Part shown: positions 23,825 to 31,622 of the stretch, piece by piece | Layout of the letters: every line of letters begins with the position of its first letter | How positions within the stretch are numbered: position 1 is the stretch's first letter | Origin: JAJZOM01 sp046703545 | Lineage (GTDB): Archaea; Thermoplasmatota; Thermoplasmata; Thermoplasmatales; Thermoplasmataceae | Reading direction: 5' to 3' | DNA length: 64,000 bases | NCBI GenBank assembly: GCA_046703545.1 | Contig: JBJKSX010000059.1 | Coordinates: 9,823 to 73,822, forward strand | Program-made: the position numbers and the translations under genes | The notes under the pieces: generated by a model | The model's input: the letters and a program-made list of their open reading frames with translations, nothing else | Database searches by the model: none | Told to the model about the DNA's origin: nothing

Positions 23825-25441
23825 ATGAAAGACAAGATCGAAAAATCAGAAATGATAGGCATTTTCAATGACCCACAGCCAATCCCCCGCAAAGTGCCGG
23901 ACTACATGAGGAAGAAGGGCGGAGCCTGGTACTGGACAGGCGCTATGATCATGGTAACATTCATGTACGAAGCGCTCACGGGACTTGTGATCCTGTTTTA
24001 CTACCAGCCCGCTGCTGCTTATGACAGCACCATGAATTTTGTCAACAGCGTGCCATTTGGGTCCCTGATACTCACAACACACCTGTACGGGGCATATGCG
24101 ATGATCATATTCATCTACATACACCTTCTCAGAAACCTTTTTGTGGGAGCTTACAAGAAACCCAGGAAGAACCAGTGGTTCACGGGGGTTCTCCTCCTTC
24201 TTCTCACACTTGGCGTTGGTTTTTTCGGCTACTCAATGAGCGGCGATGTCCTTTCTGCAGATGCAACAGACGTGGGAAGAGGAATTGCAGCTGCGGTACC
24301 GTATATTGGCGATTACCTGAAGAGGATGTTCTTCGGAAATGGGACCCCGCTTTCACTCTTCCACTGGATGCTGGGGTGGCACATAGTCATAGCAGCAGGA
24401 ATCGGGCTTCTTTTTGCACTGCACTTCTTCATGTCTGAGAGGAACACAATAATGCCAAAGAGGAGCGAATCAAACTACACTGCACCTCTTGTGGACAAGG
24501 AGAAGCCGGATTACAAGCCATGGTTTCCATACAACCTGCTCTACATGGGTGAGATTTCACTGCTTGTTTTTGCTGTGATACTGATTATACCGTCCCTGCT
24601 GGCAGTGATTCCAAATGTTCCCGCACTTCTCGACCCATTCCCCCAGGTGGCTCCAAGCAGCCCACTGGCCTCTATGGTGCCGTCATATCCTCCATGGTTC
24701 CTGCTGTTCGTATACAAGGCCATGGACTTTGACATGATAGTGGACATAGGGCCATTCTGGGGTACAGTCATATTCGCAGGACTTCCCCTGATATACCTGT
24801 TCCTTGTTCCATATCTGGACACCAGCAAGTCGCTGAAGATCGTGGACAGGCCAATCACCCTGTCATTCGGGATAATGGGCGTGATCTACATGATCGGGCT
24901 GTCCATCTGGGGAGCATTGACACCGGGAGTGTCAATTCCGGACTGGCAGGTTCTACTGTTCTTCTTCGGAATAGGCATCATAGTGCTGGGGCTTGTCCAC
25001 CTGCTTGTGAAATTCATCAAGGAGGACAAAATAAGAATCTACCAGCCTGAGAAGCTGTTTGTCATATTGGCCCTTCTGGGTTTCTCCGCTTTTGGAACAG
25101 GAACACTGATTGTTTCTTCCATAGTGGGAGGATACAACCTGTATCAGGTCCCCGAGATACTGCTGGCAATGATAACTGCTCTCCTCGCAGTGGCAGCATT
25201 GTGGCAGATATACTTCGCCTCGCCTGACAGGAAACCCAGTTCAGCCCCGCTATCGACGAAGGTGTATATTTCAATCGCGGCACTTCTTACAGCGGCTGCA
25301 ATTGCAATACTTTTCATCATATCGGGGCTCAACCCGACCTCTCCCTCCAACAATGCAGGATACGGTTTTGGCCTCGGCCTGATCTTCCTCGTCGGTGGAG
25401 TGCTGATGAAGATATACAGGGCAGCAGAATATGGAGAGTGA
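23825..25441 (+). CDS. cytochrome b of a Rieske-cytochrome b complex (SoxN/CbsA-like partner)
   Basis: About 538 aa, di-heme membrane subunit that oxidises quinol with the Rieske protein. Two His pairs 14 residues apart are visible: HLYGAY...YIH in helix B and WHIVIA...LHFF in helix D. The conserved loop ends with PDYKPWFPYNLL, then PALLDPFPQVAP and PSYPPWFLLFVYKA, the PxWY-like quinol-site region. Additional membrane segments extend the C-terminus beyond mitochondrial length, as in archaeal homologues. Three ATGs lie in tandem (23819-23827); AGGTGAT (23810-23816) is best spaced for the third. Separated by only 7-13 nt from the Rieske gene. Confidence 0.93.
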   Translation: MKDKIEKSEMIGIFNDPQPIPRKVPDYMRKKGGAWYWTGAMIMVTFMYEALTGLVILFYYQPAAAYDSTMNFVNSVPFGSLILTTHLYGAYAMIIFIYIHLLRNLFVGAYKKPRKNQWFTGVLLLLLTLGVGFFGYSMSGDVLSADATDVGRGIAAAVPYIGDYLKRMFFGNGTPLSLFHWMLGWHIVIAAGIGLLFALHFFMSERNTIMPKRSESNYTAPLVDKEKPDYKPWFPYNLLYMGEISLLVFAVILIIPSLLAVIPNVPALLDPFPQVAPSSPLASMVPSYPPWFLLFVYKAMDFDMIVDIGPFWGTVIFAGLPLIYLFLVPYLDTSKSLKIVDRPITLSFGIMGVIYMIGLSIWGALTPGVSIPDWQVLLFFFGIGIIVLGLVHLLVKFIKEDKIRIYQPEKLFVILALLGFSAFGTGTLIVSSIVGGYNLYQVPEILLAMITALLAVAALWQIYFASPDRKPSSAPLSTKVYISIAALLTAAAIAILFIISGLNPTSPSNNAGYGFGLGLIFLVGGVLMKIYRAAEYGE

Positions 25442-25464
25442 AAACTCTTCACCTCAATTTTTTT
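25435..25464 (+). terminator. stop-codon hairpin plus U-run after cytochrome b
   Basis: AGAGT-GAAA-ACTCT (25435-25448), a 5-bp stem with a GAAA tetraloop that overlaps the stop TGA (25439-25441), followed by TCACCTCAA and seven Ts (25458-25464). Looks like an intrinsic terminator closing the cupredoxin-Rieske-cytochrome b unit. Confidence 0.6.
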
Positions 25465-25568
25465 AGAACCCGAACTTCCCACAAATCATTTTAAGTCTCA
25501 GTTTCCTAAGGTAAACCGGTGCAGTTTTGACGCTTGCTGCAAACCTGATCCAGACAGGCTGACGAAAG

Positions 25569-27095
25569 ATGTACAGGAACAATAACGCGAAAGGAAAGCC
25601 ATTGAAGGAAATTTCTGGCAATGCTTCAATCGCAGCCATCGCCACCGTTGTGTCTACTTTTGTCTATTTCATCATTGGGATATCCAATCGTGACATAGTC
25701 ATAATCAGTGATTTCTCCAGGATGCACTATGTTGCCATTGCCTTCATCCTGGTATTCCCGATTATTTCCATATTGGTGCCGGAACGTTTTCACCCGCTGG
25801 GGTTCTACATGAAATCCGTATCCCTCCTCATATTCCTGGGACTGGTTTTTACCGCAGTGCACAGCGTATCCCTCTTCTCGATTTCACTTGCGCCATTCCT
25901 GTCTTACTCATTCCTCTGGTGGTACTCCTCCAGCGATGTCCGCCTGGAACTGAAGAAGCTTGTCACTTTTTCGCTTGCGATGACCTTCATGAATCTGGCG
26001 TCGAGCATGTTCCATGTTGGCCCAGAACCGTCATTTTACCCTGCGACCTTCGCTTCAGTAAGTGAAGCATACGTGTTCTCCCCAAATGGAGTCCCATATC
26101 TCCTGGAAGGAGGTGTGGCATTCATAACCCCCTACATTCAGGGAGTCTTCAGCCCTTTGAGCTTTGTGATTTTCACCACTATTTCCGCCCTCCTCACGGA
26201 GAACTATTTTGGGATATTCTCAGTTCTGAGGAGAGGCAATGGTGAAACCAGGGTCAGCGGCGCTGCCTATGGGGCAGTCAGCCTCCTGAGCTGCCAGTGT
26301 GAGGGAGGCATTTCCCTTCTTCCAACAATGGCATACCTGGTCATCACCATCGCAATGATTCCCATTCTGGCGGAGAGCCTTGGACTGCTTCTCCTGACAA
26401 ACCTGCTCATCAGGCGTTACTACCTGAATGGCAGGAAGGTCAAGCTTCTTGGTAACCTGAGCAGTCCAGAAAACAAGGCTCCGGGATATGCGATGGCAGC
26501 GATCCTCTTCCTTGCCACTCCACTGGTTGAGACCGCTGGAATTTATTTCGGGATGATTACCAATGTCTTCTTTTTCTTCGGCATTGGCATCCTCATGACA
26601 GTCTCAGCGTATTATGAAGTGGTGTTTATTGGGAATCTCATCGGGTACGGGAAAAGAATCAACCCTGCAATACTTGCAGTGATGTTCGTTGCTGCCTCCA
26701 TTATAATGTTCATGTGGTACATCCCGCAATACACCACAATGGCAGTGAAACTTGTTTCTGTATTTCTTGTGATGAATCTCACAAGCCTCGCTGCTGGATT
26801 TTTCCTGGGAATCATAAGGCTGTCCTCTGGAAAAGCCACCGGACAATTGCTCGAGGAATTCATCACCCTTATGTTCGGGATGCCTCCAATCATTGTTTTC
26901 TACTTTTCTGCACTGGCCCAGGTACAGCTCTGGCCGGTTTTCAACATCACTCAACAGACAGAGTTCGGCCTTGTTGTGTGGGCCATAATCCTGCCATTCA
27001 TGTGGCTCACCACCAACATCAGCCTCAATGATGCCTCTGAAAACTATGCTATGCCAATAATTCCGGATAGTAAGATTTCCGGATCCAGAAATTAA
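25569..27095 (+). CDS. unidentified polytopic membrane protein with CxCEGG motif
   Basis: 508 aa with about 13 membrane segments; I do not recognise the family. The most distinctive stretch is SLLSCQCEGGISLLP (about residue 240), a Cys-x-Cys-Glu-Gly-Gly at the start of a membrane segment, followed by AESLGLLLLTNLL. Other in-membrane Glu residues occur (LVETAGIYF, YYEVVFIG). It lies 127 nt after the cytochrome b gene in the same direction but beyond a terminator-like signal, so it probably has its own promoter. Its position suggests a role connected with respiration or cofactor handling; this is inference only. Confidence 0.75.
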   Translation: MYRNNNAKGKPLKEISGNASIAAIATVVSTFVYFIIGISNRDIVIISDFSRMHYVAIAFILVFPIISILVPERFHPLGFYMKSVSLLIFLGLVFTAVHSVSLFSISLAPFLSYSFLWWYSSSDVRLELKKLVTFSLAMTFMNLASSMFHVGPEPSFYPATFASVSEAYVFSPNGVPYLLEGGVAFITPYIQGVFSPLSFVIFTTISALLTENYFGIFSVLRRGNGETRVSGAAYGAVSLLSCQCEGGISLLPTMAYLVITIAMIPILAESLGLLLLTNLLIRRYYLNGRKVKLLGNLSSPENKAPGYAMAAILFLATPLVETAGIYFGMITNVFFFFGIGILMTVSAYYEVVFIGNLIGYGKRINPAILAVMFVAASIIMFMWYIPQYTTMAVKLVSVFLVMNLTSLAAGFFLGIIRLSSGKATGQLLEEFITLMFGMPPIIVFYFSALAQVQLWPVFNITQQTEFGLVVWAIILPFMWLTTNISLNDASENYAMPIIPDSKISGSRN

Positions 27096-27130
27096 AAAGG
27101 GCCCCTATTCCACCAAGAATAAGTTCAACA

Positions 27131-27214
27131 CGCTGGGAGGGAGATTTGAACTCCCGATCTACAAGTAGAACAGGTTTTCCAGACCTGCGCCCTACCAGGC
27201 TAGGCTATCCCAGC
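27131..27214 (-). tRNA. tRNA-Ser (GGA)
   Basis: Class II tRNA with a long variable arm. Acceptor GCTGGGA (27214-27208) pairs with TCCCAGC, discriminator G (27131) as expected for serine, anticodon stem CAGGT/ACCTG around CTGGAAA with anticodon GGA (27180-27178), T-arm GGGAGTTCAAATCTCCC. No intron, CCA not encoded. Confidence 0.97.
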
Positions 27215-27238
27215 TCTTCTCTCCCCAATCGGTACGAA

Positions 27239-27246
27239 TTATATAA
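27239..27246 (-). promoter_or_regulatory. TATA box of tRNA-Ser(GGA)
   Basis: TTATATAA, self-complementary, ends 25 nt upstream of the mature tRNA 5' end on the minus strand. The spacing implies a transcript that begins at or very near the mature 5' end. Confidence 0.6.
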
Positions 27247-27265
27247 CTCTTTGATGGGCCGGCGT

Positions 27266-27709
27266 TTATTTGATGTGATCAAACACAGGAACTGAGAGTG
27301 TACGTGCAATTCCCTCCATGCCTTTCAGGCGCCCCAGAACCATGTCGGAAAGTTCCTTCATGTTCCTGGTCACTGCAAGCAGAATCAGGTCAAAATTGCC
27401 TGCCACAACCGACGCCGATATGACGTTGTCCATTTTGGACAGGTTCCTGCAGAGTTCCCTCTGGCTTATGACCGACTTGAAGTCATATTCAATTAGGATA
27501 TAGGCCATAATCGAAAAACCAAGTTTCTCATAATCCAGATCGACAGTATATTTCTGTATGTAACCATCTTTTCTAAGCCTCTCCATTCTCTCAAAAACAG
27601 TGGCCCTGGGGATCTCAAGCTTGGAAGAAATCTCTGATATTTTGTCCCTGCCATGGTCCTGCAAGTGAGTTAGGATTTGGATGTCCTTTTTATCGAGTTT
27701 CCCTTGCAC
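27266..27709 (-). CDS. Lrp/AsnC family transcription regulator
   Basis: 147 aa. An N-terminal winged helix-turn-helix (LDKKDIQILTHLQDHG...EISSKLEIPRATVFERMERLRKDGYI) joins a C-terminal RAM ligand-binding domain (IMAYILIEYDF, VVAGNFDLILLAVTRN). I chose GTG 27709, which begins with QGKLDKKDIQ as in other Lrp proteins, because the TATATAAA box (27731-27738) is centred 25 nt upstream; the TTG at 27727 would be only a few bases from the box. A 5-bp hairpin TTTGA-tgtga-TCAAA lies directly before the stop. It sits between two tRNA-Ser genes and its target is unknown. Confidence 0.9.
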   Translation of the reverse strand: MQGKLDKKDIQILTHLQDHGRDKISEISSKLEIPRATVFERMERLRKDGYIQKYTVDLDYEKLGFSIMAYILIEYDFKSVISQRELCRNLSKMDNVISASVVAGNFDLILLAVTRNMKELSDMVLGRLKGMEGIARTLSVPVFDHIK

Positions 27710-27730
27710 AGATGATAAAAAGTTCAAAGG

Positions 27731-27738
27731 TATATAAA
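27731..27738 (-). promoter_or_regulatory. TATA box of the Lrp gene
   Basis: TATATAAA on the plus strand reads TTTATATA toward the gene; centre 25 nt upstream of GTG 27709. The box decides the start codon because the TTG at 27727 is too near it. Confidence 0.6.
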
Positions 27739-27812
27739 TTAACGTTTACATTATGACATAAAGTAGTAATAATGCTTAAATAGGACTTTAATAAACATTC
27801 GGAAAAATAAAA

Positions 27813-27895
27813 CGCCGGGGGGGAGATTTGAACTCCCGAGCTACAAGAGCAATAGATCTCGAGTCTATCGCCTTACCGGGCTAGGCTACCCCGGC
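27813..27895 (-). tRNA. tRNA-Ser (CGA)
   Basis: Class II tRNA. Acceptor GCCGGGG (27895-27889) pairs with CCCCGGC, discriminator G, anticodon stem ATAGA/TCTAT around CTCGAGA with anticodon CGA, long variable arm, T-arm GGGAGTTCAAATCTCCC identical to that of tRNA-Ser(GGA). No intron, CCA not encoded. Confidence 0.97.
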
Positions 27896-27952
27896 CGGGT
27901 ATTTCGATGGAAAGGATGCACATTAATCTTTTTCAGAAAACCATAATTTGCA

Positions 27953-27978
27953 GGAATCAAAAATTTGGAATCAAAAAT
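27953..27978. repeat. tandem direct repeat, 12-nt unit
   Basis: GGAATCAAAAAT occurs at 27953-27964 and 27967-27978, period 14 nt. It lies in the 155-nt gap between tRNA-Ser(CGA) and the CoA-binding protein gene. The gap also contains the palindrome TGAGGCCTCA at about 27983. Possibly regulatory, possibly chance. Confidence 0.5.
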
Positions 27979-28050
27979 CGGATGAGGCCTCATTCTCACA
28001 CGTGAAGTGAAGAGTTGCCCCAGTCCTAGCCAATGACTTGAGGCCTGACT

Positions 28051-28467
28051 TTACTGCTTGAACTTGTTGTGTTCCTTCATCATGCATCGGTCCATCACAA
28101 CAAGTGACCCATTCTTTTTTGCAAGATCAGCTGCATCGGAATTCACCACACCTTCCTGAAGCCACACAACTGACGGCGATATCTTGACCGCCTCCTCAAC
28201 CACTGAAAGTGCTGCATCAGGCTTTCGGAATACATCAACAATATCCACCTTCTTCTCTGAGGGTATGTCCAGAAGCGAACTGTAGGCGGGCTGGCCGTCC
28301 CATGTTTCGAGCACAGGATTCACCGGGAGAATCTCATACCCTGCTTCCTTCAGATACTTGGCCACCCTGTAGCTGTCTCTCTCGGGCTTTGCGGATATTC
28401 CAACTACCGCAACTGTTTTTGAGTCCTTCAGTATCTGTGGTATCCTTTCCTCATCGTAACCTGCCAT
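28051..28467 (-). CDS. CoA-binding domain protein (YccU-like)
   Basis: 138 aa Rossmann-type CoA-binding protein. The N-terminal strand-loop TVAVVGISAKPERDSYRVAKYL is the family signature; then YEILPVNPVLETWDGQPAYSSLLDIP, IVDVFRKPDAA and VVWLQEGVVN follow, as in the YccU/COG1832 family. Role unknown, perhaps regulation by CoA thioesters. ATG 28467 lies 26 nt below a TATA box (28490-28496), consistent with a leaderless transcript. Confidence 0.88.
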   Translation of the reverse strand: MAGYDEERIPQILKDSKTVAVVGISAKPERDSYRVAKYLKEAGYEILPVNPVLETWDGQPAYSSLLDIPSEKKVDIVDVFRKPDAALSVVEEAVKISPSVVWLQEGVVNSDAADLAKKNGSLVVMDRCMMKEHNKFKQ

Positions 28468-28521
28468 GCATCAAAAATGCACATTTGGATTATAAATGTT
28501 GATCGGCTGTATGAGTCAACC

Positions 28522-28529
28522 TATATATA
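28522..28529 (+). promoter_or_regulatory. TATA box of the TFS gene
   Basis: TATATATA ends 24 nt upstream of ATG 28553, leaderless spacing. It identifies 28553 as the start, since in-frame codons upstream of it lie around or above the box. Confidence 0.65.
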
Positions 28530-28552
28530 CGTTGAAAAATTACTCACATTCC

Positions 28553-28867
28553 ATGCCTATGATGTTTTGTCCCAACTGCGGTTCACTTATGTCCCCCCGG
28601 GGCGGAAAACTTGTTTGCGGAAGTTGCGGTTATTCTGAAGCTCCAACGGACATGAAATCAGGCCAGATCGAGTACAAGAGCGTTGCCAAGGAAGTTATAA
28701 TGGTCAAGGAAGAGAAGAATGCCGAACCACTTGACTCTGATGCCGTTTGCCCCAAGTGCAGGCACCAGGGGGCATACTATCTCCTGAAGCAGACAAGATC
28801 TGCGGATGAGCCTGAAACCAAGTTCTACACCTGCGAATCCTGCGGTCACAGATGGAGAGAATATTGA
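28553..28867 (+). CDS. transcription factor S (TFIIS/Rpb9-like)
   Basis: 104 aa cleavage factor that rescues arrested RNA polymerase. Two zinc ribbons: N-terminal CPNCGSLMSPRGGKLVCGSCGY (Rpb9-like) and C-terminal CPKCRHQGAYYLLKQTRSADEPETKFYTCESCGHRW (TFIIS-like) with the catalytic Asp-Glu pair in SADEPET, the acidic hairpin that reaches the polymerase active site. Length and motifs are complete, so it should be an active cleavage factor. Leaderless start from TATATATA. SRP54 follows 45 nt downstream in the same direction. Confidence 0.95.
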   Translation: MPMMFCPNCGSLMSPRGGKLVCGSCGYSEAPTDMKSGQIEYKSVAKEVIMVKEEKNAEPLDSDAVCPKCRHQGAYYLLKQTRSADEPETKFYTCESCGHRWREY

Positions 28868-28912
28868 GGGCCAGCCACATAGGTTAAAATCGCATGATTA
28901 TATTGTGGTACA

Positions 28913-30286
28913 ATGGTTCTTGAAGGACTCGCAGGCTCGCTTCGTGAAACCCTGAGGAAGATCTCTCGTTCAAGTTATATTGACAGGGAAACCATCAAGG
29001 AAGTTGCAAGGGATGTGCAGAGGGCACTCTTGAAGTCCGATGTCAACGTCAAGCTTGTTATGGCACTTTCTTCAACCCTGGAACAGAGGGCAAATGAGGA
29101 AGAGCCGCCTGCCGGGATGACCGCACAGGACTACCTTATCAAAATCGTTTATGAGGAGCTTCTCAAGATTCTTGGAGAAGACTCCAAGCTGACGCTTAAA
29201 GAACAGAACATCATGCTGGTTGGACTTTATGGGCAGGGGAAGACAACTTCTGCGGGAAAACTGGCCAAGTTCTTCCACAGGAAGGGGCTCAGTGTTGGTG
29301 TCATCGCTGCAGATGTCCACAGGGCAGGTGCATATGACCAGCTGGAACAGCTTGCCAAGAAGCTAAACGTTCCATTTTATGGCGAGAAGGGGGAGAAAGA
29401 CCCTGTCAGAATCATAAAGAACGGAATCAAGGAGCTTGAAGACCTCAAGGTGAAGATCATAGATACCAGCGGCAGGGATTCACTGGATGACGAACTGCTC
29501 ACTGAGATAAAGGACATAAAGAAATCATTTGACCCGGATGAAGTCCTCCTCGTGATAGATGCAACAGTTGGGCAGCAGGCGGGGCCACAGGCAAGGACCA
29601 TGAACGAGGCTGTTGGAATAACCGGTGTGGTCCTGACAAAGATGGACGGAACCGGAAAGGGGGGAGGAGCACTCAGTGCGGTTTCCGACATAAAGGCACC
29701 CGTTTATTTCATTGGAACCGGTGAGCATCCTGACGACCTGGAAATTTTCAATTCAAAGAAATTCCTTTCAAGGCTTCTGGGCCTTGGAGACCTTGAATCA
29801 CTTCTGGAAGCATTCAAGGAAACAAACATAACCGAAGAGGAAGCGGAAGAGTCAATGAACAAGCTCATGTCCGGCAAGTTCAATCTCAAGGACATGTATG
29901 AGATCTGGGAGAAATTCGCGCAGCCCGGGATCATGAGGAAGATGTTCGATTCACTGCCGCTGGCAAAGATGCCCGGGGGCAACAAGATTGATCCCAATGC
30001 CATTGAGAACGCGCAGGACAAGCTGGGCCATTACAGAATCATCATGGACTCTATGACTTTCTATGAGCTGGAGAACCCCGATGAGATCAATGCAAAGAGA
30101 ATTGCCAGGATTTCCAGAGGATCGGGCAAGGACGAAACTGAGATAAGGGGGCTCCTCAGGGAATTTAAGGCCATGAAGAAAAACCTCAAGGCAATGAAGG
30201 GAAACAGGGGATTCAAGAAGATGATGAGGAACCAGATCAGATCTGGCAACTTCGGCTTAGACGATATAGAGGGTATGGAACAGTAG
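28913..30286 (+). CDS. srp54: signal recognition particle protein SRP54
   Basis: 457 aa GTPase subunit of SRP that binds signal peptides at the ribosome and docks to FtsY. N-domain four-helix bundle (1-90), G-domain with P-loop GLYGQGKTT, DVHRAGAYDQ, DTSGRDSLD and TKMDGTGKGGG, then the Met-rich M domain (ending in RGFKKMMRNQIRSGNFGLDDIEGME). DTSGRD replaces the more usual DTAGR. A TATA-like ATTATATTG lies about 17 nt upstream of ATG 28913. Nearly abuts the convergent FAD reductase gene (5 nt). Confidence 0.95.
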   Translation: MVLEGLAGSLRETLRKISRSSYIDRETIKEVARDVQRALLKSDVNVKLVMALSSTLEQRANEEEPPAGMTAQDYLIKIVYEELLKILGEDSKLTLKEQNIMLVGLYGQGKTTSAGKLAKFFHRKGLSVGVIAADVHRAGAYDQLEQLAKKLNVPFYGEKGEKDPVRIIKNGIKELEDLKVKIIDTSGRDSLDDELLTEIKDIKKSFDPDEVLLVIDATVGQQAGPQARTMNEAVGITGVVLTKMDGTGKGGGALSAVSDIKAPVYFIGTGEHPDDLEIFNSKKFLSRLLGLGDLESLLEAFKETNITEEEAEESMNKLMSGKFNLKDMYEIWEKFAQPGIMRKMFDSLPLAKMPGGNKIDPNAIENAQDKLGHYRIIMDSMTFYELENPDEINAKRIARISRGSGKDETEIRGLLREFKAMKKNLKAMKGNRGFKKMMRNQIRSGNFGLDDIEGMEQ

Positions 30287-30291
30287 CATTT

Positions 30292-31383
30292 TCACAGCAT
30301 TTCCTCGAGTTCAGAATCATTCAGCCCTGTCTTTCTGAAAATTTCTTCAGCCGATATTTCTGCCAATTCAAAGCCAGAGAGATAGGTGAAAAACTTCGAA
30401 ATCTTTTCATCTGATGACCTGAGCAGGCTTTCGGCGAGTTTGCGGCCGCATTCCATTTCCCCCAGCATTATCTCCCCAACCCTCCTCGCATAAGTTGCTG
30501 AAGCATCTCCTTGAGGATCCTCGAGGATTGCCTCCGCAGCAATCCTCCCAGACATAAACGCTTCCCTGAATCCAGTACGGAAGAATGGATTGTATAATCC
30601 TGAATTTGACCCTGTCTTGATGACCCTGCCATGCCCCGGGTTGAATTTATCGGGAAAGGCCCTGGAAATTGTTCCCGTCAGAATCTGGCCGCCACCCGTG
30701 CTTTCATCGGGAAATTTGCCATCGGGTGATTCCGTAACTGAATTTCGTTCGCCTGGATAGCGCCCTATCGAAGAAGAAAATACGCCTCCTGGCCAGAGGA
30801 CAGCCTCGTCGTCCTTCACCTCTCGGGTTATTCTTCTACCGTACCTGTAGCTGAAGCATTTTGAATTGCCATTTTCGCTGCAGGTTTCCATTCCAGTGGC
30901 AATCACCAGTGCAGTTGATTTTACTTTCTTTTGCCTGCCCCCCTTCCTGTATGTTGATATGATGCCCCCATCTATCTCCTCAAAGCCTGTCAGTTCAGCC
31001 CTTATCTGAAGCCTTGCTCCCTTGAGCAATGCGAGCGATGCCAGTTCCTTGTCGAGCCTGTCTCTTTCAACAACTGAGTTGAATGCATCCCCGTCCCCAA
31101 ATGCGGGAACCATTCTGAATGCGCCATTTACGGAATGTGCCCTGACACGCAAAGAATCCAGTCGCCTGATAATGATTCTGGGGTCAGCCTGCAATGCTTC
31201 CATTTCTGGAAATGACATATTGACCATGTCTGCACATATTACAGGGGAGCCAATCTCCATCTTTTTTTCCAGCATCAGAACACTCATGCCAGAATCAGAA
31301 AGGCCCATCGCTGTGGCTGATGCTGCCGGCCCTGCTCCCGCAATGAGCACATCAACTGTTTCAGTCTCATCAGCACCAGTCAT
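30292..31383 (-). CDS. geranylgeranyl reductase family FAD-dependent oxidoreductase
   Basis: 363 aa flavoprotein. N-terminal FAD fold VDVLIAGAGPAASATAMGLSDSG, then the family-like GSPVICADMVN (equivalent to the Cys-containing loop of geranylgeranyl reductases), ALVIATGMET and a C-terminal NPFFRTGFREAFMSGRIAAEAIL, the equivalent of the GDAAG-type FAD-ribityl segment. The usual G-D pair there is not obvious. It diverges from a full geranylgeranyl reductase at 31623, so it may be a paralogue acting on another isoprenoid (menaquinone side chain or lipid); substrate unproven. Confidence 0.78.
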   Translation of the reverse strand: MTGADETETVDVLIAGAGPAASATAMGLSDSGMSVLMLEKKMEIGSPVICADMVNMSFPEMEALQADPRIIIRRLDSLRVRAHSVNGAFRMVPAFGDGDAFNSVVERDRLDKELASLALLKGARLQIRAELTGFEEIDGGIISTYRKGGRQKKVKSTALVIATGMETCSENGNSKCFSYRYGRRITREVKDDEAVLWPGGVFSSSIGRYPGERNSVTESPDGKFPDESTGGGQILTGTISRAFPDKFNPGHGRVIKTGSNSGLYNPFFRTGFREAFMSGRIAAEAILEDPQGDASATYARRVGEIMLGEMECGRKLAESLLRSSDEKISKFFTYLSGFELAEISAEEIFRKTGLNDSELEEML

Positions 31384-31622
31384 TGCAAATAGATCCCTGT
31401 CTGTGTTACCAGAAATGGAATGGGTTTCTTAAATTATGACCTTTCAACTTGAAAAGTGTACACCCCAATCACGCTTCAAGATCGAAGCTTTGTTGTCAAA
31501 CCTTCCAAACTTGACCGTTGACAAACTGATAGTGACTATATTGAACATAACTGTGCAGAGCGCCCTTCGCTAAACAATGTTTAAATATGGTCGTTTATAC
31601 AGAGAATGTAGTGTAGATTCCC
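31384..31622. other. divergent promoter region of two reductase genes
   Basis: 239 nt without a gene. On the plus side TTTATAC (31594-31600) is centred 26 nt before the ATG of the reductase at 31623. On the minus side the best A/T-rich box (TAATTTAAG at about 31425-31433) is about 45 nt from the start at 31383, implying a short leader. I see no repeats or RNA genes. Confidence 0.5.
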
